DNA of 64,000 nt from G965216745 sp965216745 (GCA_965216745.1 OZ244191.1:186001-250000), one strand, 5' to 3'; positions 36,208-45,851 are shown, numbered from the stretch's first letter. Numbers and translations: made by a program. The notes: a model not told the origin generated them from the sequence alone.

Positions 36208-36831
36208 AAAACCCCCAGGCCAACTTCCTAAAAAATACAATCATTTGTAAGCAAATAACAAATATTCAATAGAAACGTCAATAAATCTGTTTCTATCAAA
36301 GCAACGATAAACACTAATAGCAGAATGAGTATATATATCAAGTCTAAAAACCACAAAATGGTAGTTGTTACTGTTCAAAGTTATCGCGTGTTGTATAAAT
36401 ATCACTAAAGATTTATTTATGCACCAATCTTTGTTTAATTATTAACTATATTGATTGTGTGTTTTGTTAAAATAGTAACTTAGGCGCAGTTGTTTGTTTT
36501 GTTGTTTTTTGTATATATGACTAATTTTTTGTTAAAGTCAAAAATTAAGAAAATGATTTTTGTTTTACTTAATTAACAAACGTTGTTATTATGTCACTTT
36601 TTTACTTGTATGTATGTTTTTTATATAAGGTTTTTGTTTTTTGGTGTTTGGGTTTAGGTTATAAGGGTTTTTATTTTTTTTGTGTTGCATTTCGACAACA
36701 CTGTATTTTTTGTTCTTATGTTTTGTTTTTTTTATATTGTTTTTTATATATATTTTAGTTTTTTTGTGTTTCTAATATGTTTGATGTTTTTTTTATATAT
36801 GGTATAATTCCTCTTTTCATAAGAGGATGAT
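36208..36831. other. T-rich intergenic region ctrA/rpsT
   Basis: About 620 bp between divergent genes. The right part is strongly T-rich on the plus strand. Apart from the rpsT promoter I see no gene, RNA fold or clear CtrA box; TTAA words occur without the N7 spacing. Confidence 0.4.
36781..36808 (+). promoter_or_regulatory. Probable sigma-70 promoter of rpsT
   Basis: TTGATG, 16-bp spacer, TATAAT preceded by TGG, 23 bp before the rpsT start, with an AAGAGG ribosome site between. Confidence 0.65.
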
Positions 36832-37092
36832 TTGGCAAACACTTCTAGCGCTAAGAAGATGTCTAGAAAGATTATTTCTAGAAATCATATTAATACTTCT
36901 AGAAGAAGTAGAATGAAGACATTTATAAACAGAGTTCTAAATGCTGTTCAGTCTGGAGATAAAAATAAAGCTAAGATTGAATTTAATTTAGCTGAATCAG
37001 AAATACAAAAATGTGTAAATAAAGGAGTTATAAAAAAGAATAAAAGCTCAAATTCTATATCTAGACTTTCAAGTAAGGTTAAAAATATGTGA
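36832..37092 (+). CDS. rpsT: 30S ribosomal protein S20
   Basis: Small basic helical protein binding the 5' domain of 16S rRNA. 86 aa: ANTSSAKKMSRKI, NHINTSRRSRMKTFINRV, then the C-terminal helix KGVIKKNKSSNSISRLSSKV, matching the S20 pattern. TTG start at 36832. Stands alone. Confidence 0.93.
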   Translation: MANTSSAKKMSRKIISRNHINTSRRSRMKTFINRVLNAVQSGDKNKAKIEFNLAESEIQKCVNKGVIKKNKSSNSISRLSSKVKNM

Positions 37093-37296
37093 ATGTATAA
37101 CAATGTTTGGTTTTTATAGTTTCTGAAAATGTAAGTGTTTTGTTTCTCCTTAATGTTGAATTAAACTCAATTTAATCATTGTACTTTTCACTTGTTAAAT
37201 GATGTGATAATATAGATTATAGATAATTGCATTTATTAAATTTGTATTTTATGCTTTTTATTGTTTGTGTTTTAATTTGAATTCTGAGGTTATGAA

Positions 37297-37458
37297 ATGG
37301 TTTCTTCTGTTAAGAAATACGATGGTAAGGAAGTTTTTCCTGTAATGTACATATCTAGAAAAGAAACAGGAATATCTAGATATATGTCTGCGCAAGATTC
37401 AAAAGGTGTTTTGATAAAAGATAAATCAGGATTTCCTGTGAAGTGGAAGGAAGTTTAG
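37297..37458 (+). CDS. Small conserved-looking protein, 53 aa
   Basis: ATG at 37297 with a TGAGG ribosome site just upstream, ending 2 bp before the chosen nuoG start. The product is basic, reads MVSSVKKYDGKEVFPVMYI at its start and ends PVKWKEV, with balanced composition unlike the spurious frames nearby. I do not recognise the family. Its tight coupling to nuoG suggests co-transcription. Confidence 0.65.
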   Translation: MVSSVKKYDGKEVFPVMYISRKETGISRYMSAQDSKGVLIKDKSGFPVKWKEV

Positions 37459-37460
37459 AA

Positions 37461-39461
37461 GTGTTCAATGTAAATATCAACGGTTCTGATGTTTCAGTTC
37501 CATCTGGTATTACAGTAATACAAGCATGTGAGATTGCAGGTGTGTTTGTTCCTAGGTTCTGTTATCACGATTTATTGAAAATTGCTGGAAACTGTAGAAT
37601 GTGTCTTGTTGATATAAAAGGAGGTCCTCCAAAACTTTCTGCTTCTTGTTCCATTCCTGTTTCTGATGGAATGGTTATAAGAACAGATACTGACAAGGTT
37701 GCAGAAGCACGTAAGTCGGTCATGGAGTTCTTGTTATTAAATCACCCTTTGGACTGTCCTATATGCGACCAAGGCGGAGAATGCGATCTACAAGATCAAG
37801 CTATTTTTTATGGTAAACCATATAGTCGTTCTTCAGAGCACAGGAGGTCTGTATCTAAAAAAGAATTTGGACCTTTGATAAAAGCTGAAATGACAAGATG
37901 TATACATTGTACTAGATGTGTGAGGTTTCTTTCTGATGTTGCTGGTACTGGTGAGCTCATAACACATGGAAGAGGTGAAAACATGGAAATTGACACTTAT
38001 CTTGATCAATCTATTCATTCTGAAATGTCTGGAAATATAATAGATTTGTGCCCTGTTGGGGCACTTACATCTTATCCTTATGAATTTAAATCTCGTTCTT
38101 GGGAAGTTTCCAGTGTTGAAACTATAGATGTTATGGATGCTGTATGTAGCAACATTAATGTCCAACGTAAGGGTCCTGAAGTTGTGAGAGTTTTACCCAG
38201 AAATAATTATGATATAAACGAAGAATGGATATCTGATAAAACCAGGTTTTCATATGATGGTTTATCTTTTCAGAGGATAGATTCTTCTTATATAAGAAAA
38301 GAAGATGGTAGATTACACCCAGTTCCTTATGATGATGCTGTTTTATATGCTTCTCATTTAATATCTAATGCAAAAATTTTCTCTGGTGTTGTAGGAAATC
38401 TCATAGATTGTGAATCTATGTATGTTTTTAAAAAACTGATCGATAGTGTTTCTGGTGAACCATTAAGACAAGATCATGTCTCAGTTTTTCATGACAACAG
38501 AAGCTCTTATCTTTTTAACACATCTATATCTGAAATAGAATCATCCGATGTTTGTCTTATTATAGGTTCTTTTCCTAGATTGGAAGCACCTGTTATAAAC
38601 TCTAGGTTGAAAAAGAGATCTTTATCTGGAGACTTTCGTGTTGCTAGTATAGGTCCTGAATTGTCTCATAATTTCAAAGTTGATTGTTTGGGAGACAGTC
38701 AAGATATATTATTTAGTATTTTAAATGGATCCCATTATTTTTCTGATTTCCTGAAACAGGCAGATAGACCTATGATAATAATAGGAATTGAATTGTTGTC
38801 TAGAACTGATTCTTTGTCGATCATAAAATTATGTTATGATCTATCTATTAAATATGGTGTCATAAAAGAATGTTGGAATGGTTTTAATGTTTTACATAGA
38901 CATGCTTCTTCAGTAGGTTCTTTAGATATTGGTTTTAAGGGTAGAGTAGATGATTTCGGAGATGTTGTTTATTTGTTAGGTGCTGATGAATTAGAAAAAA
39001 AAGATTTTTCCAAATCACACAAAATAATATATCAAGGACATCATGGAGATTTCGGAGCTAACATTGCAGATGTTGTTTTGCCTGGTTCTGCTTATACTGA
39101 AAAAGATGGTTTATATGTAAATACAGAAGGTAGAGTTCAGAGAAGTTTTCCTGTTGTACCTTCTCCAGGTTTTCAAGACTGGAAAATAATTAGCGATATA
39201 TTGAAAAAAGTAGATAATTCTTTTTCTATGTATAATTCTCTAAATGAATTGAGGTTTGATATGTTTGAACATTTTCCTTTTCTAAATTCTTTGAACGATT
39301 TGCAAAAAAATCAATGGAAAAATCTAGATTACGAAAATGTTGTCATTAACAAGTCTCCAATAAGGAATAAGTCTTTTGATTTTTACATTGATAATTCTAT
39401 TTCCAGATCTTCTAAAAATATGTCAAAATGTCACCATTTTTATTTAGATAAATCTAACTAA
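37461..39461 (+). CDS. nuoG: NADH-quinone oxidoreductase subunit G
   Basis: Iron-sulfur subunit of the peripheral arm of complex I. N-terminal ferredoxin domain with RFCYHDLLKIAGNCRMC, then the His-Cys3 cluster HPLDCPICDQGGECDLQDQA, then CIHCTRC for the 4Fe-4S cluster, followed by a long molybdopterin-oxidoreductase-like region. About 667 aa. GTG 37461 follows an AAGGAAG site by 7 bp and starts at the expected N-terminus; an in-frame GTG at 37443 would overlap the previous gene. Other nuo genes are not adjacent. Confidence 0.94.
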   Translation: MFNVNINGSDVSVPSGITVIQACEIAGVFVPRFCYHDLLKIAGNCRMCLVDIKGGPPKLSASCSIPVSDGMVIRTDTDKVAEARKSVMEFLLLNHPLDCPICDQGGECDLQDQAIFYGKPYSRSSEHRRSVSKKEFGPLIKAEMTRCIHCTRCVRFLSDVAGTGELITHGRGENMEIDTYLDQSIHSEMSGNIIDLCPVGALTSYPYEFKSRSWEVSSVETIDVMDAVCSNINVQRKGPEVVRVLPRNNYDINEEWISDKTRFSYDGLSFQRIDSSYIRKEDGRLHPVPYDDAVLYASHLISNAKIFSGVVGNLIDCESMYVFKKLIDSVSGEPLRQDHVSVFHDNRSSYLFNTSISEIESSDVCLIIGSFPRLEAPVINSRLKKRSLSGDFRVASIGPELSHNFKVDCLGDSQDILFSILNGSHYFSDFLKQADRPMIIIGIELLSRTDSLSIIKLCYDLSIKYGVIKECWNGFNVLHRHASSVGSLDIGFKGRVDDFGDVVYLLGADELEKKDFSKSHKIIYQGHHGDFGANIADVVLPGSAYTEKDGLYVNTEGRVQRSFPVVPSPGFQDWKIISDILKKVDNSFSMYNSLNELRFDMFEHFPFLNSLNDLQKNQWKNLDYENVVINKSPIRNKSFDFYIDNSISRSSKNMSKCHHFYLDKSN

Positions 39462-39509
39462 TTATTGTAACTTTTTGATTTTTATGTTAATTTTGTTTTG
39501 TGATTTTCA

Positions 39510-39597
39510 GCGGACGTGGTGGAATTGGTAGACACGCAGCGTTGAGGGCGCTGTGGCTGTAAAAGCCTTGGAAGTTCGAGTCTTCTCGTCCGCACCA
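39510..39597 (+). tRNA. tRNA-Leu (anticodon GAG), CCA encoded
   Basis: Class II tRNA. Acceptor GCGGACG/CGTCCGC, discriminator A, anticodon stem CAGCG/CGCTG around TTGAGGG (anticodon GAG), long variable arm, T arm GAAGTTCGAGTCTTC. Unlike the other tRNAs in the window it has a genomic CCA. Confidence 0.95.
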
Positions 39598-39612
39598 TAA
39601 TTGGAATTTAAA

Positions 39613-41088
39613 TCAATGTTTAAAATGTCTTTTATTTGTAAAGACCATAGATATATTTTTCTTGTTTACATAATCTATTACTAATTTGTCTTTTATTGAT
39701 CCACCTGGTTGAATTATTGCATTTATACCTTTTTCAAAAGCTTTTTCTACTCCATCTGTAAAAGGAAAGAACCCATCAGAAGCCATTACACATCCAGGAA
39801 AAGCTTTTAATAAAGCTTGATTTACACTGTTTATTCTACTGGTTTGTCCTGAACCTATTCCTATTGTTCTTTTGTTTTTTGCAACAACTATTGCATTAGA
39901 TATAGAATGTTTGCAAATCTTCATTGCAAAAATCATATCTTCGCTTTCGATTAATGATGGTTTTTTTACTGAAACAACATTGTGATCATCTTCAGAATTA
40001 TCTGTTTGTTGTACTAATATACTGCCAAAAGCACTTCTCATGGATATATTTTTTGTAGTATATCTCTTATCAATTAACAGTACTCTGATGTTAGGTTTTG
40101 CTGACAAAAATTCAATAGCTTCTTGTGTGAATTTAGGTGCAATTATTATTTCAGTGAAAATTTCTGTTATTTTTTGTGCTATAGACTTATCCACCTCGCA
40201 GTTTAGAGCTACTATGCCGCCAAAGACGCTTTCGATTGAGCATTCAATGGCTCCATTGTAAGATTCCAGGCCGCTGTTTGATGTACACGCTCCACAAGGA
40301 GTTCCATGTTTGATTATAGCAACTGATTTATCTTTTAAATCAAGGACTAAATCGTAAGCGGATTCCGCATCAACTATATTGTTATAACTTAATTCCTTGC
40401 CTTGAAGTTGTGTAAAAGGAAGTTTACCATATATACATGATTTTTGATGAGGGTTTTCTCCGTACCTAAAGTCTACTTTTTTATTATCTGAGATTCTCAA
40501 GTTATCTTTAAATTCTTTTTCATCTAGCCAGTTGTAAATCATTGAATCGTATTCTGATGATAGAGCAAAAGCTTTTTTTGCCATTTCTTTTCTGAAACAC
40601 AAATCGGTTTCTATCTTTTGTTCTGATATTTGTATTTTCTGAAAATCATTCTCATCTGTAAGAACACAAACATTTTTATAGTTTTTGGCAGAAGCTCTTA
40701 TTAAAGATATTCCACCTATATCTATACTTTCTATTATTTGTTCTGAAGAAATGTTTGATTGAGATGATTTTTTAAAATCATATAGATCTACTACTACTAA
40801 ATCTATTTTTTTAATTTGTTTATAATGAGAATCATCTAAATGCTGTTGTGGATCTATTAATATACCAGCAAATATGTAATGATGTAATGTTTTAACTCTT
40901 CCATTTAATATTTCTTGTTGTTCTGTAAAATCTGAAATTTTGATTGAATCGATAAGATTGTCTTTTAAGAATCTATGCGTGCCAGATGTGCATATTATTT
41001 CTACTTTTGCTTGTTTTAGTTTAATACAAAGTTCTTTTATATTGTTTTTGTTAGTTACTGATATTAAAGCCCTTCTAATTTCAAACAT
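39613..41088 (-). CDS. purH: Bifunctional AICAR transformylase / IMP cyclohydrolase
   Basis: Last two steps of IMP synthesis. About 491 aa. N-terminal IMP cyclohydrolase part with EIRRALISVTNKN, CTSGTHRFL and GRVKTLHHYIFAGIL, SIDIGGISLIRASAKNY; C-terminal transformylase part with RYGENPHQKS, IKHGTPCGACTS, ESVFGGIVALN, and the end ASDGFFPFTDGVEKA...IIQPGGSIKD. ATG 41088 has AAGGTGA upstream; the longer frame to 41271 is not supported. Typical of Anaplasmataceae-like Rickettsiales, which keep purine synthesis, unlike Rickettsia. Confidence 0.95.
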   Translation of the reverse strand: MFEIRRALISVTNKNNIKELCIKLKQAKVEIICTSGTHRFLKDNLIDSIKISDFTEQQEILNGRVKTLHHYIFAGILIDPQQHLDDSHYKQIKKIDLVVVDLYDFKKSSQSNISSEQIIESIDIGGISLIRASAKNYKNVCVLTDENDFQKIQISEQKIETDLCFRKEMAKKAFALSSEYDSMIYNWLDEKEFKDNLRISDNKKVDFRYGENPHQKSCIYGKLPFTQLQGKELSYNNIVDAESAYDLVLDLKDKSVAIIKHGTPCGACTSNSGLESYNGAIECSIESVFGGIVALNCEVDKSIAQKITEIFTEIIIAPKFTQEAIEFLSAKPNIRVLLIDKRYTTKNISMRSAFGSILVQQTDNSEDDHNVVSVKKPSLIESEDMIFAMKICKHSISNAIVVAKNKRTIGIGSGQTSRINSVNQALLKAFPGCVMASDGFFPFTDGVEKAFEKGINAIIQPGGSIKDKLVIDYVNKKNISMVFTNKRHFKH

Positions 41089-41143
41089 TATCACCTTGCG
41101 ATACCAATAATTAATATAATACTTACATATAAATGTTAACGCA

Positions 41144-41433
41144 GTCAAGATCGAGGTGATTTTTAAAAAGAAATTGTTTGATATATAAATAATTGTTGTC
41201 AATTTTATTTTTTGATTAACGTTTAGACAATATTTTTGTGTGATGTAAAAATAATCATGCATGATAGACAAAATAATAAAGAAGTTGTCAAGCTTGAGAT
41301 GATTTTTTTTTTTAAAAAGAAATTATTTGATATATAAATAATTGTTGTCAATTTTGTTTTTTTGATTAACGTTTAGACAATATTTTTGTGTGATATAAAA
41401 GTAATCATGGATGATACAAAAAATAACAAAGAA
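41144..41433 (+). repeat. Direct duplication of the virB8 leader and first codons
   Basis: Two copies of about 140 bp, at 41144-41283 and 41287-41433. They share the same T-rich and TTTAGACAATATTTTTGTGT elements, the start codon context TAATCATG, and the first codons. The start codons are 150 bp apart (41257 and 41407). They differ by small substitutions and a longer T-run in copy 2. Confidence 0.9.
41257..41337 (+). pseudogene. Truncated 5' copy of virB8
   Basis: ATG 41257 begins a frame whose first nine codons parallel those of intact virB8 (MHDRQNNKE against MDDTKNNKE), then runs into the second leader copy and stops after 26 codons. It appears to be the remnant of a tandem duplication of the gene's 5' end. 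Confidence 0.7.
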
Positions 41434-42066
41434 CATTATTTCCATAAATCGAAAACTTGGTATTTCAATTTTTGGTTTAGCAAGAGATATGAAGTTATAT
41501 TATCATATTTTTTGCTAATATCATCTTTTTTAATGATCATCATGTGTTCTGTTGGTTTATATGGTATGTTTCCTTTGTATAAATCTCATCCTCTTGTTTT
41601 ATATGACAATCACAAAGATTTTGAATATCCTTTGATTAGAAGTTTGGATATAGAAAAAGGAGATAGTATTAATTCATCCGTTTCTAAATATTTGATCAAA
41701 ATTTATGTAAAAAAAAGAGAGTTTTTAGATCAAGGAAATTTTCAAGAAAATGTACTGTATGTAAAAAACAATTCATCGCCAGATGCAATTGTTGATTTTA
41801 TGAAAGAGGTTTCTGGTTTAAATAATTATCAAAAAAACAACAAAGACTATAAAAAAGAATTTGTTAGTGTGTCTGTGTTGAATCTAAATTTGATTGCAGA
41901 AGGAACATCTGGTGTTGCTGAGGTTAAAATTTTATACAAAGAATCTGGTGAATATAAAGAAAAGTATATTGTTATTAATTTCACTGTTTCAGACATAGTT
42001 TCAAGCATTAGTAGGTCTCTACCTTTAGAGTTCCTTATTACGAGATATTATTATAAGGTTTTATGA
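41407..42066 (+). CDS. virB8: Type IV secretion protein VirB8
   Basis: Inner-membrane component with one membrane segment and a periplasmic NTF2-like domain that nucleates the channel. About 219 aa: a cytoplasmic lead, NFWFSKRYEVIL, a hydrophobic stretch near residues 38-60 and MFPLYKSHPLVLYD, then the periplasmic domain with SVLNLNLIAEGTSGVAEVKI. ATG 41407 lies in the second leader copy; a TTG 21 bp upstream is possible. Its end overlaps virB9 in an ATGA. No virB10, B11 or D4 follows. Confidence 0.88.
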   Translation: MDDTKNNKEHYFHKSKTWYFNFWFSKRYEVILSYFLLISSFLMIIMCSVGLYGMFPLYKSHPLVLYDNHKDFEYPLIRSLDIEKGDSINSSVSKYLIKIYVKKREFLDQGNFQENVLYVKNNSSPDAIVDFMKEVSGLNNYQKNNKDYKKEFVSVSVLNLNLIAEGTSGVAEVKILYKESGEYKEKYIVINFTVSDIVSSISRSLPLEFLITRYYYKVL

Positions 42067-42851
42067 TTATACGTTTTATATTTTTATTTATATTTATTTT
42101 CCCTACAGTTTCTTTTGCTGTTATTCAAGAGCCTAGAGGCATTTCATCTAATGTTAATATTAAGGAAATGATTTTTAATCAGGATGCAGTACATAACTAT
42201 ACGGGTTTTTATGGCTATCAATCAAGCATAGTTTTTGCTTATGGAGAAGAAATAGTTACGGTTTCTATTGGTAATTCTAATGGATGGCAAATCACTCCGC
42301 AATCAAATAGGTTGTTCATAAAGCCAATGCAAGATGCAACGGTTACTAATGCAACTTTAATTACAAATTTAAGAGTGTATCATTTTATTTTTTCTCCTGA
42401 TGAAGCATCTTCAGTTGATGATCCTAGATTGTCTTATGAAGTACGTTTTAGATATCCTGAAAATAGATTTGATAACAATGATTATATGGACAATTCACTT
42501 TTAGACTCTGATGTTAAGAATGATGATATAATCTTAAATCCAGACAATAATTATAACTACACAGTTTATGGATCTGATAGAATAAAACCTAGCAAGGTGT
42601 TTGATGACGGTCTTTTTACATATATGCTCTTTGATGAAAGTTATGTTGAAATTCCTGCAGTTTTTTATGTTGAGAAAAATGGTTATGAGTCTATGGTGAA
42701 TTTTAGGTTTTTGGGTGACTACATGATAGTAGAAAGAATTGGAGCTAATTTCACATTAAGAAATGGAGATAATGTTGTTTGTGTTACGAATAATAATTAT
42801 TATCCAAACAAAAAAACAACACAAAAAAAGTCATTGTTTTCTAAACGATAG
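42063..42851 (+). CDS. virB9: Type IV secretion protein VirB9
   Basis: Outer ring/core component of the secretion channel. 262 aa, with a signal peptide (IIRFIFLFIFIFPTVSFA), an N-terminal beta domain (YTGFYGYQSSIVFAYGEEI, ISIGNSNGW region) and the well conserved C-terminal CagX part FTYMLFDESYVEIPAVF, NFRFLGDYMIVERI and GDNVVCVTN. Overlaps virB8 by 4 bp. The usual virB10-virB11-virD4 continuation is replaced by pal after a gap. Confidence 0.93.
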   Translation: MIIRFIFLFIFIFPTVSFAVIQEPRGISSNVNIKEMIFNQDAVHNYTGFYGYQSSIVFAYGEEIVTVSIGNSNGWQITPQSNRLFIKPMQDATVTNATLITNLRVYHFIFSPDEASSVDDPRLSYEVRFRYPENRFDNNDYMDNSLLDSDVKNDDIILNPDNNYNYTVYGSDRIKPSKVFDDGLFTYMLFDESYVEIPAVFYVEKNGYESMVNFRFLGDYMIVERIGANFTLRNGDNVVCVTNNNYYPNKKTTQKKSLFSKR

Positions 42852-43029
42852 GTTATTTTTATTGTATTTGGCTTTGTTTTGTTGACTTTATTTGTGTTTG
42901 TGCATTTTTTTTATTTTTTGTTTGAATTAATGATTGTTTTTAGGTTGACTCTTTCATCTAATTTCAATATTTATTCTAGATAAATAGGAGCTGTTTTGCG
43001 GTTTTTGTAAAATTATATAGGAGTAATAG

Positions 43030-43656
43030 ATGTTTAAAAGATTTGTTTTTTTGTTTTTTTGTATGTCTTTGATGGCGGGTTGTCGTCAGAGTTCTTTTAA
43101 TGATAGTTCTTACAATGATTTTTATTCTAACAATAGTTATGAACAAGAAATGTTTTCTTTCAAAGAAGGTTATAATCATGAGTCGCATGAAAATTATATG
43201 GTTTTCTTCGATCTCAATAAGTCCAGTATATTGAACGAGTCTTTGGAAACAGTGAATAGTTTTGTTTCTTTGATGAATTCTGAGCCATCAATGAAGGTTT
43301 TTCTTGTAGGTCACTGTGACGAAAGAGGAACAAGGGAGTACAACCTTGCATTAGGTGAAAGAAGAGCTCATGCTGTTAAGGTTGCTATGGTTTCTATGGG
43401 TATTAGTTCTGATAGAATAATGACCACTTCTAAGGGCAAAGATGAGCCTTATGACACTTCTCACACAGAAGAAGCTTACGCTAAGAATCGTAGGGTTGAG
43501 TTTAATATAGTAAGCACTCAAGCAGTAGGATCTAAAGATAATAGTTTTGTTTCTGTACAGTCTAACAACTCAGATGGAGCTCACAAAGATTCTATTTTAT
43601 CTATTGAAACTGGTGAATATTATCCTACCAATTGGGGTGTAAGGTCTGATAATTAA
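43030..43656 (+). CDS. pal: Peptidoglycan-associated lipoprotein Pal
   Basis: Outer-membrane lipoprotein of the Tol-Pal system. 208 aa with a clear lipobox LMAGC, a Ser/Asn linker, and an OmpA-like domain (MVFFDLNKSSI, VFLVGHCDERGTREYNLALG, ERRAHAVK, YAKNRRVEF) that binds peptidoglycan. The 43-aa C-terminal tail after the domain is unusual. AGGAG precedes ATG 43030. cpoB follows, the normal order. Confidence 0.95.
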   Translation: MFKRFVFLFFCMSLMAGCRQSSFNDSSYNDFYSNNSYEQEMFSFKEGYNHESHENYMVFFDLNKSSILNESLETVNSFVSLMNSEPSMKVFLVGHCDERGTREYNLALGERRAHAVKVAMVSMGISSDRIMTTSKGKDEPYDTSHTEEAYAKNRRVEFNIVSTQAVGSKDNSFVSVQSNNSDGAHKDSILSIETGEYYPTNWGVRSDN

Positions 43657-43673
43657 TTTCACAGTTAATAGAT

Positions 43674-44303
43674 TTGTTTAAAATTACAATAACATTGTTT
43701 TGTATTGTTTTGTTTTTTATAACAAAGCCTGCAAACAGTGTTCAATCGCCAGAAGAAGATTGGGATTACGACATGGATTTAATAGAATTAAGAGAGGAAA
43801 TAAGGTCTTTGAAAAGTAAAACCCAATCTTTGGAGAGAATTGTTTCAGATTTAGTTAGTAATATTTCTGTTGATAAAAACATATCACAGAAAGATTTATC
43901 TAGCTTGTGTACTGAAAAAGACGCTTATGATATGTATAACAAAGCTTTTGAGCTTTTGAAGCAATCAAAGTTTTTAGAATCTAGTGATTTATTCAAAAAA
44001 ATAATAGATTTTTGTTTTGATTTACCATCTTTGGTAGAATATTCTTATTATTGGCTGGGAGAGATCAGTTGGTTAAATAAGAAATATGAAATTGCATCTG
44101 ATTACTTTCTTAGGTCTTATAATAAAAATACCAATGGCCAAAAATCGTATCTTAGTTTATTTAAAGCTGCTCTTTGTTTTAAGAACATTGATCATATTGA
44201 GAGGTCATGTTTGTTGTTAGAGAAAGTTATATCTAGTCCAGCACCACAAATACTTATAGACCAAGCCAAACGAGAAATAAATAAAATTTGTTATTCCAAT
44301 TAA
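43674..44303 (+). CDS. cpoB: Cell division coordinator CpoB (YbgF)
   Basis: Periplasmic TPR protein working with Tol-Pal and septal wall synthesis. 209 aa: a signal peptide (ITLFCIVLFFITKPANS), a coiled coil (LIELREEIRSLKSKTQSLER), and TPR repeats starting AYDMYNKAFELLKQSKFLES. TTG start at 43674, 17 bp after pal. Confidence 0.85.
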   Translation: MFKITITLFCIVLFFITKPANSVQSPEEDWDYDMDLIELREEIRSLKSKTQSLERIVSDLVSNISVDKNISQKDLSSLCTEKDAYDMYNKAFELLKQSKFLESSDLFKKIIDFCFDLPSLVEYSYYWLGEISWLNKKYEIASDYFLRSYNKNTNGQKSYLSLFKAALCFKNIDHIERSCLLLEKVISSPAPQILIDQAKREINKICYSN

Positions 44304-44342
44304 TAAATAATAAAATCTCATCATGTTGTGTTTATATGTGAT

Positions 44343-45851
44343 ATGTTGAAAAGATTTCTTACATTTAGTGGTATTACTTTTCTTTCTAGAATTTTTGGTT
44401 TTATACGAGATTTTCTTATGGCTTACTATTTTGGCGCTAGCTATTATTCTGATATTTTTCTTGTAGCATTCAGAATTCCAAATCTTTTTAGAAGTCTTGT
44501 TTCAGAGGGGTCTTTTGGCTCTGGTTTTGTTCCTTTGTACAAGAGAAGAATTAATCATTCAGATGGCTCTGCTTCTGAATTATTAAACATATCATTTACT
44601 GCTATACTTATAATCACATTGATTTTATGTTTGTGTATTCAAATTTTTATGCCATGGTTTTTGTTCTTAATTGCTCCTGGCTTCGAGTATGGTTCTTTAA
44701 AATTTGATTTGACAATTTTTTTTGCTAGGGTGATGTGTCCATATGTTATTTTTATATCACTTGCTTCAATTTTAGGAAGTGCTTTACAAGCATTAAATAA
44801 ATTTGCGTTTTTTGCGTTTTCTCCACTTATATTGAATTTATGTTTTATAGTGTCGGTGTATTTTTTTTCAGATAATAATCTTATTTATTACATGTCCTAT
44901 TCTGTATTATTGGCGGGTATTTTACAGTTATTTTGGATGTTTGTAGCTGCATATATAAGTGGATTTAAGATAGATTTAAGTTTTTCTTTCCGAAACAATT
45001 ATTTTTTGATTTTCTTGAAGCGCTTTATTCCTTCTGTTTTAGGTATGGGAGCTTCTCAATTGTCTGTTGTGATTAATACTTTTTTTGCTAGTTTTTTTGT
45101 TGGTGGTGTTTCTTTTCTATATTATGCTGAAAGAATTGTACAGATGCCTTTAGCTTTGATTGGTATATCTATAAACACTGTTTTGCTTCCTATGCTGTGT
45201 GAGGCTGTGATTTCAGGTGATGAAGCTGAAGCCAAAATGTCTATAAGTAAAGCTCTGGATATAGCTTGTTTTTTTTGTTTTCCTGCAGCTGTAGGGATCT
45301 GTTTGTTGTCAGAACCTATAGTAAGTAGTGTTTTTTCTTATGGTAGTTTTTCCTTGTTGAATCAAAAAAGCACATCTGATGTTTTGAGGATTTTAGCTTT
45401 CGGTATTCCTCCTATTGTTTGTCACAGAGTTTTTGTAACTATTTTTTTTGCTAAGGGTAATGTTGTGACTCCTGCCAAAGTATCTTTGTGTGCTGCTTTG
45501 TTTGGTTTGATTGTAAATCTTTTTCTCTCTTACTGGTTAGGTTATATTGGTGTTGCTTTTGCATTTGTGGCTTCTGCTTGGTTGGAGTTTTTGATTTTAT
45601 TGTTTATTGTTCGTAAAAAGGAGTCTATTTTTTTTCCTGTTGGGGGTATGGTTAGTGTTGGAAAGGTTTTTGTTTATAATGTTCCCATGATATTGGTTTT
45701 GTGTTTTTTTGAAGAGATTTTAAATCCATTAATTTCATCTGATGTGTTTTATCTTCGTGTTTTAACAACTTTGTTTTTAGTTTTAATTGGTGCTATTTCT
45801 TATTTTTTAACTTTTTATTTTTGCAAGCGTTTTGTTTGGAGATCTGTTTAG
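44343..45851 (+). CDS. murJ: Lipid II flippase MurJ
   Basis: Flips lipid II across the inner membrane for peptidoglycan synthesis. About 502 aa with around 14 membrane segments and the family opening FLSRIFGFIRDFLMAYYFGA, AFRIPNLFRSLVSEGSFGSG, FVPLY and YAERIVQMPLALIGI. ATG 44343 is used; an upstream frame to 44328 lacks support. Together with Slt, Pal and CpoB it implies a maintained cell wall. Confidence 0.95.
   Translation: MLKRFLTFSGITFLSRIFGFIRDFLMAYYFGASYYSDIFLVAFRIPNLFRSLVSEGSFGSGFVPLYKRRINHSDGSASELLNISFTAILIITLILCLCIQIFMPWFLFLIAPGFEYGSLKFDLTIFFARVMCPYVIFISLASILGSALQALNKFAFFAFSPLILNLCFIVSVYFFSDNNLIYYMSYSVLLAGILQLFWMFVAAYISGFKIDLSFSFRNNYFLIFLKRFIPSVLGMGASQLSVVINTFFASFFVGGVSFLYYAERIVQMPLALIGISINTVLLPMLCEAVISGDEAEAKMSISKALDIACFFCFPAAVGICLLSEPIVSSVFSYGSFSLLNQKSTSDVLRILAFGIPPIVCHRVFVTIFFAKGNVVTPAKVSLCAALFGLIVNLFLSYWLGYIGVAFAFVASAWLEFLILLFIVRKKESIFFPVGGMVSVGKVFVYNVPMILVLCFFEEILNPLISSDVFYLRVLTTLFLVLIGAISYFLTFYFCKRFVWRSV

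Noticed and set aside
36208..36831. CtrA binding sites upstream of ctrA and rpsT
   Set aside because: TTAA words occur but none has the TTAA-N7-TTAA spacing; at this AT content isolated TTAA is expected.
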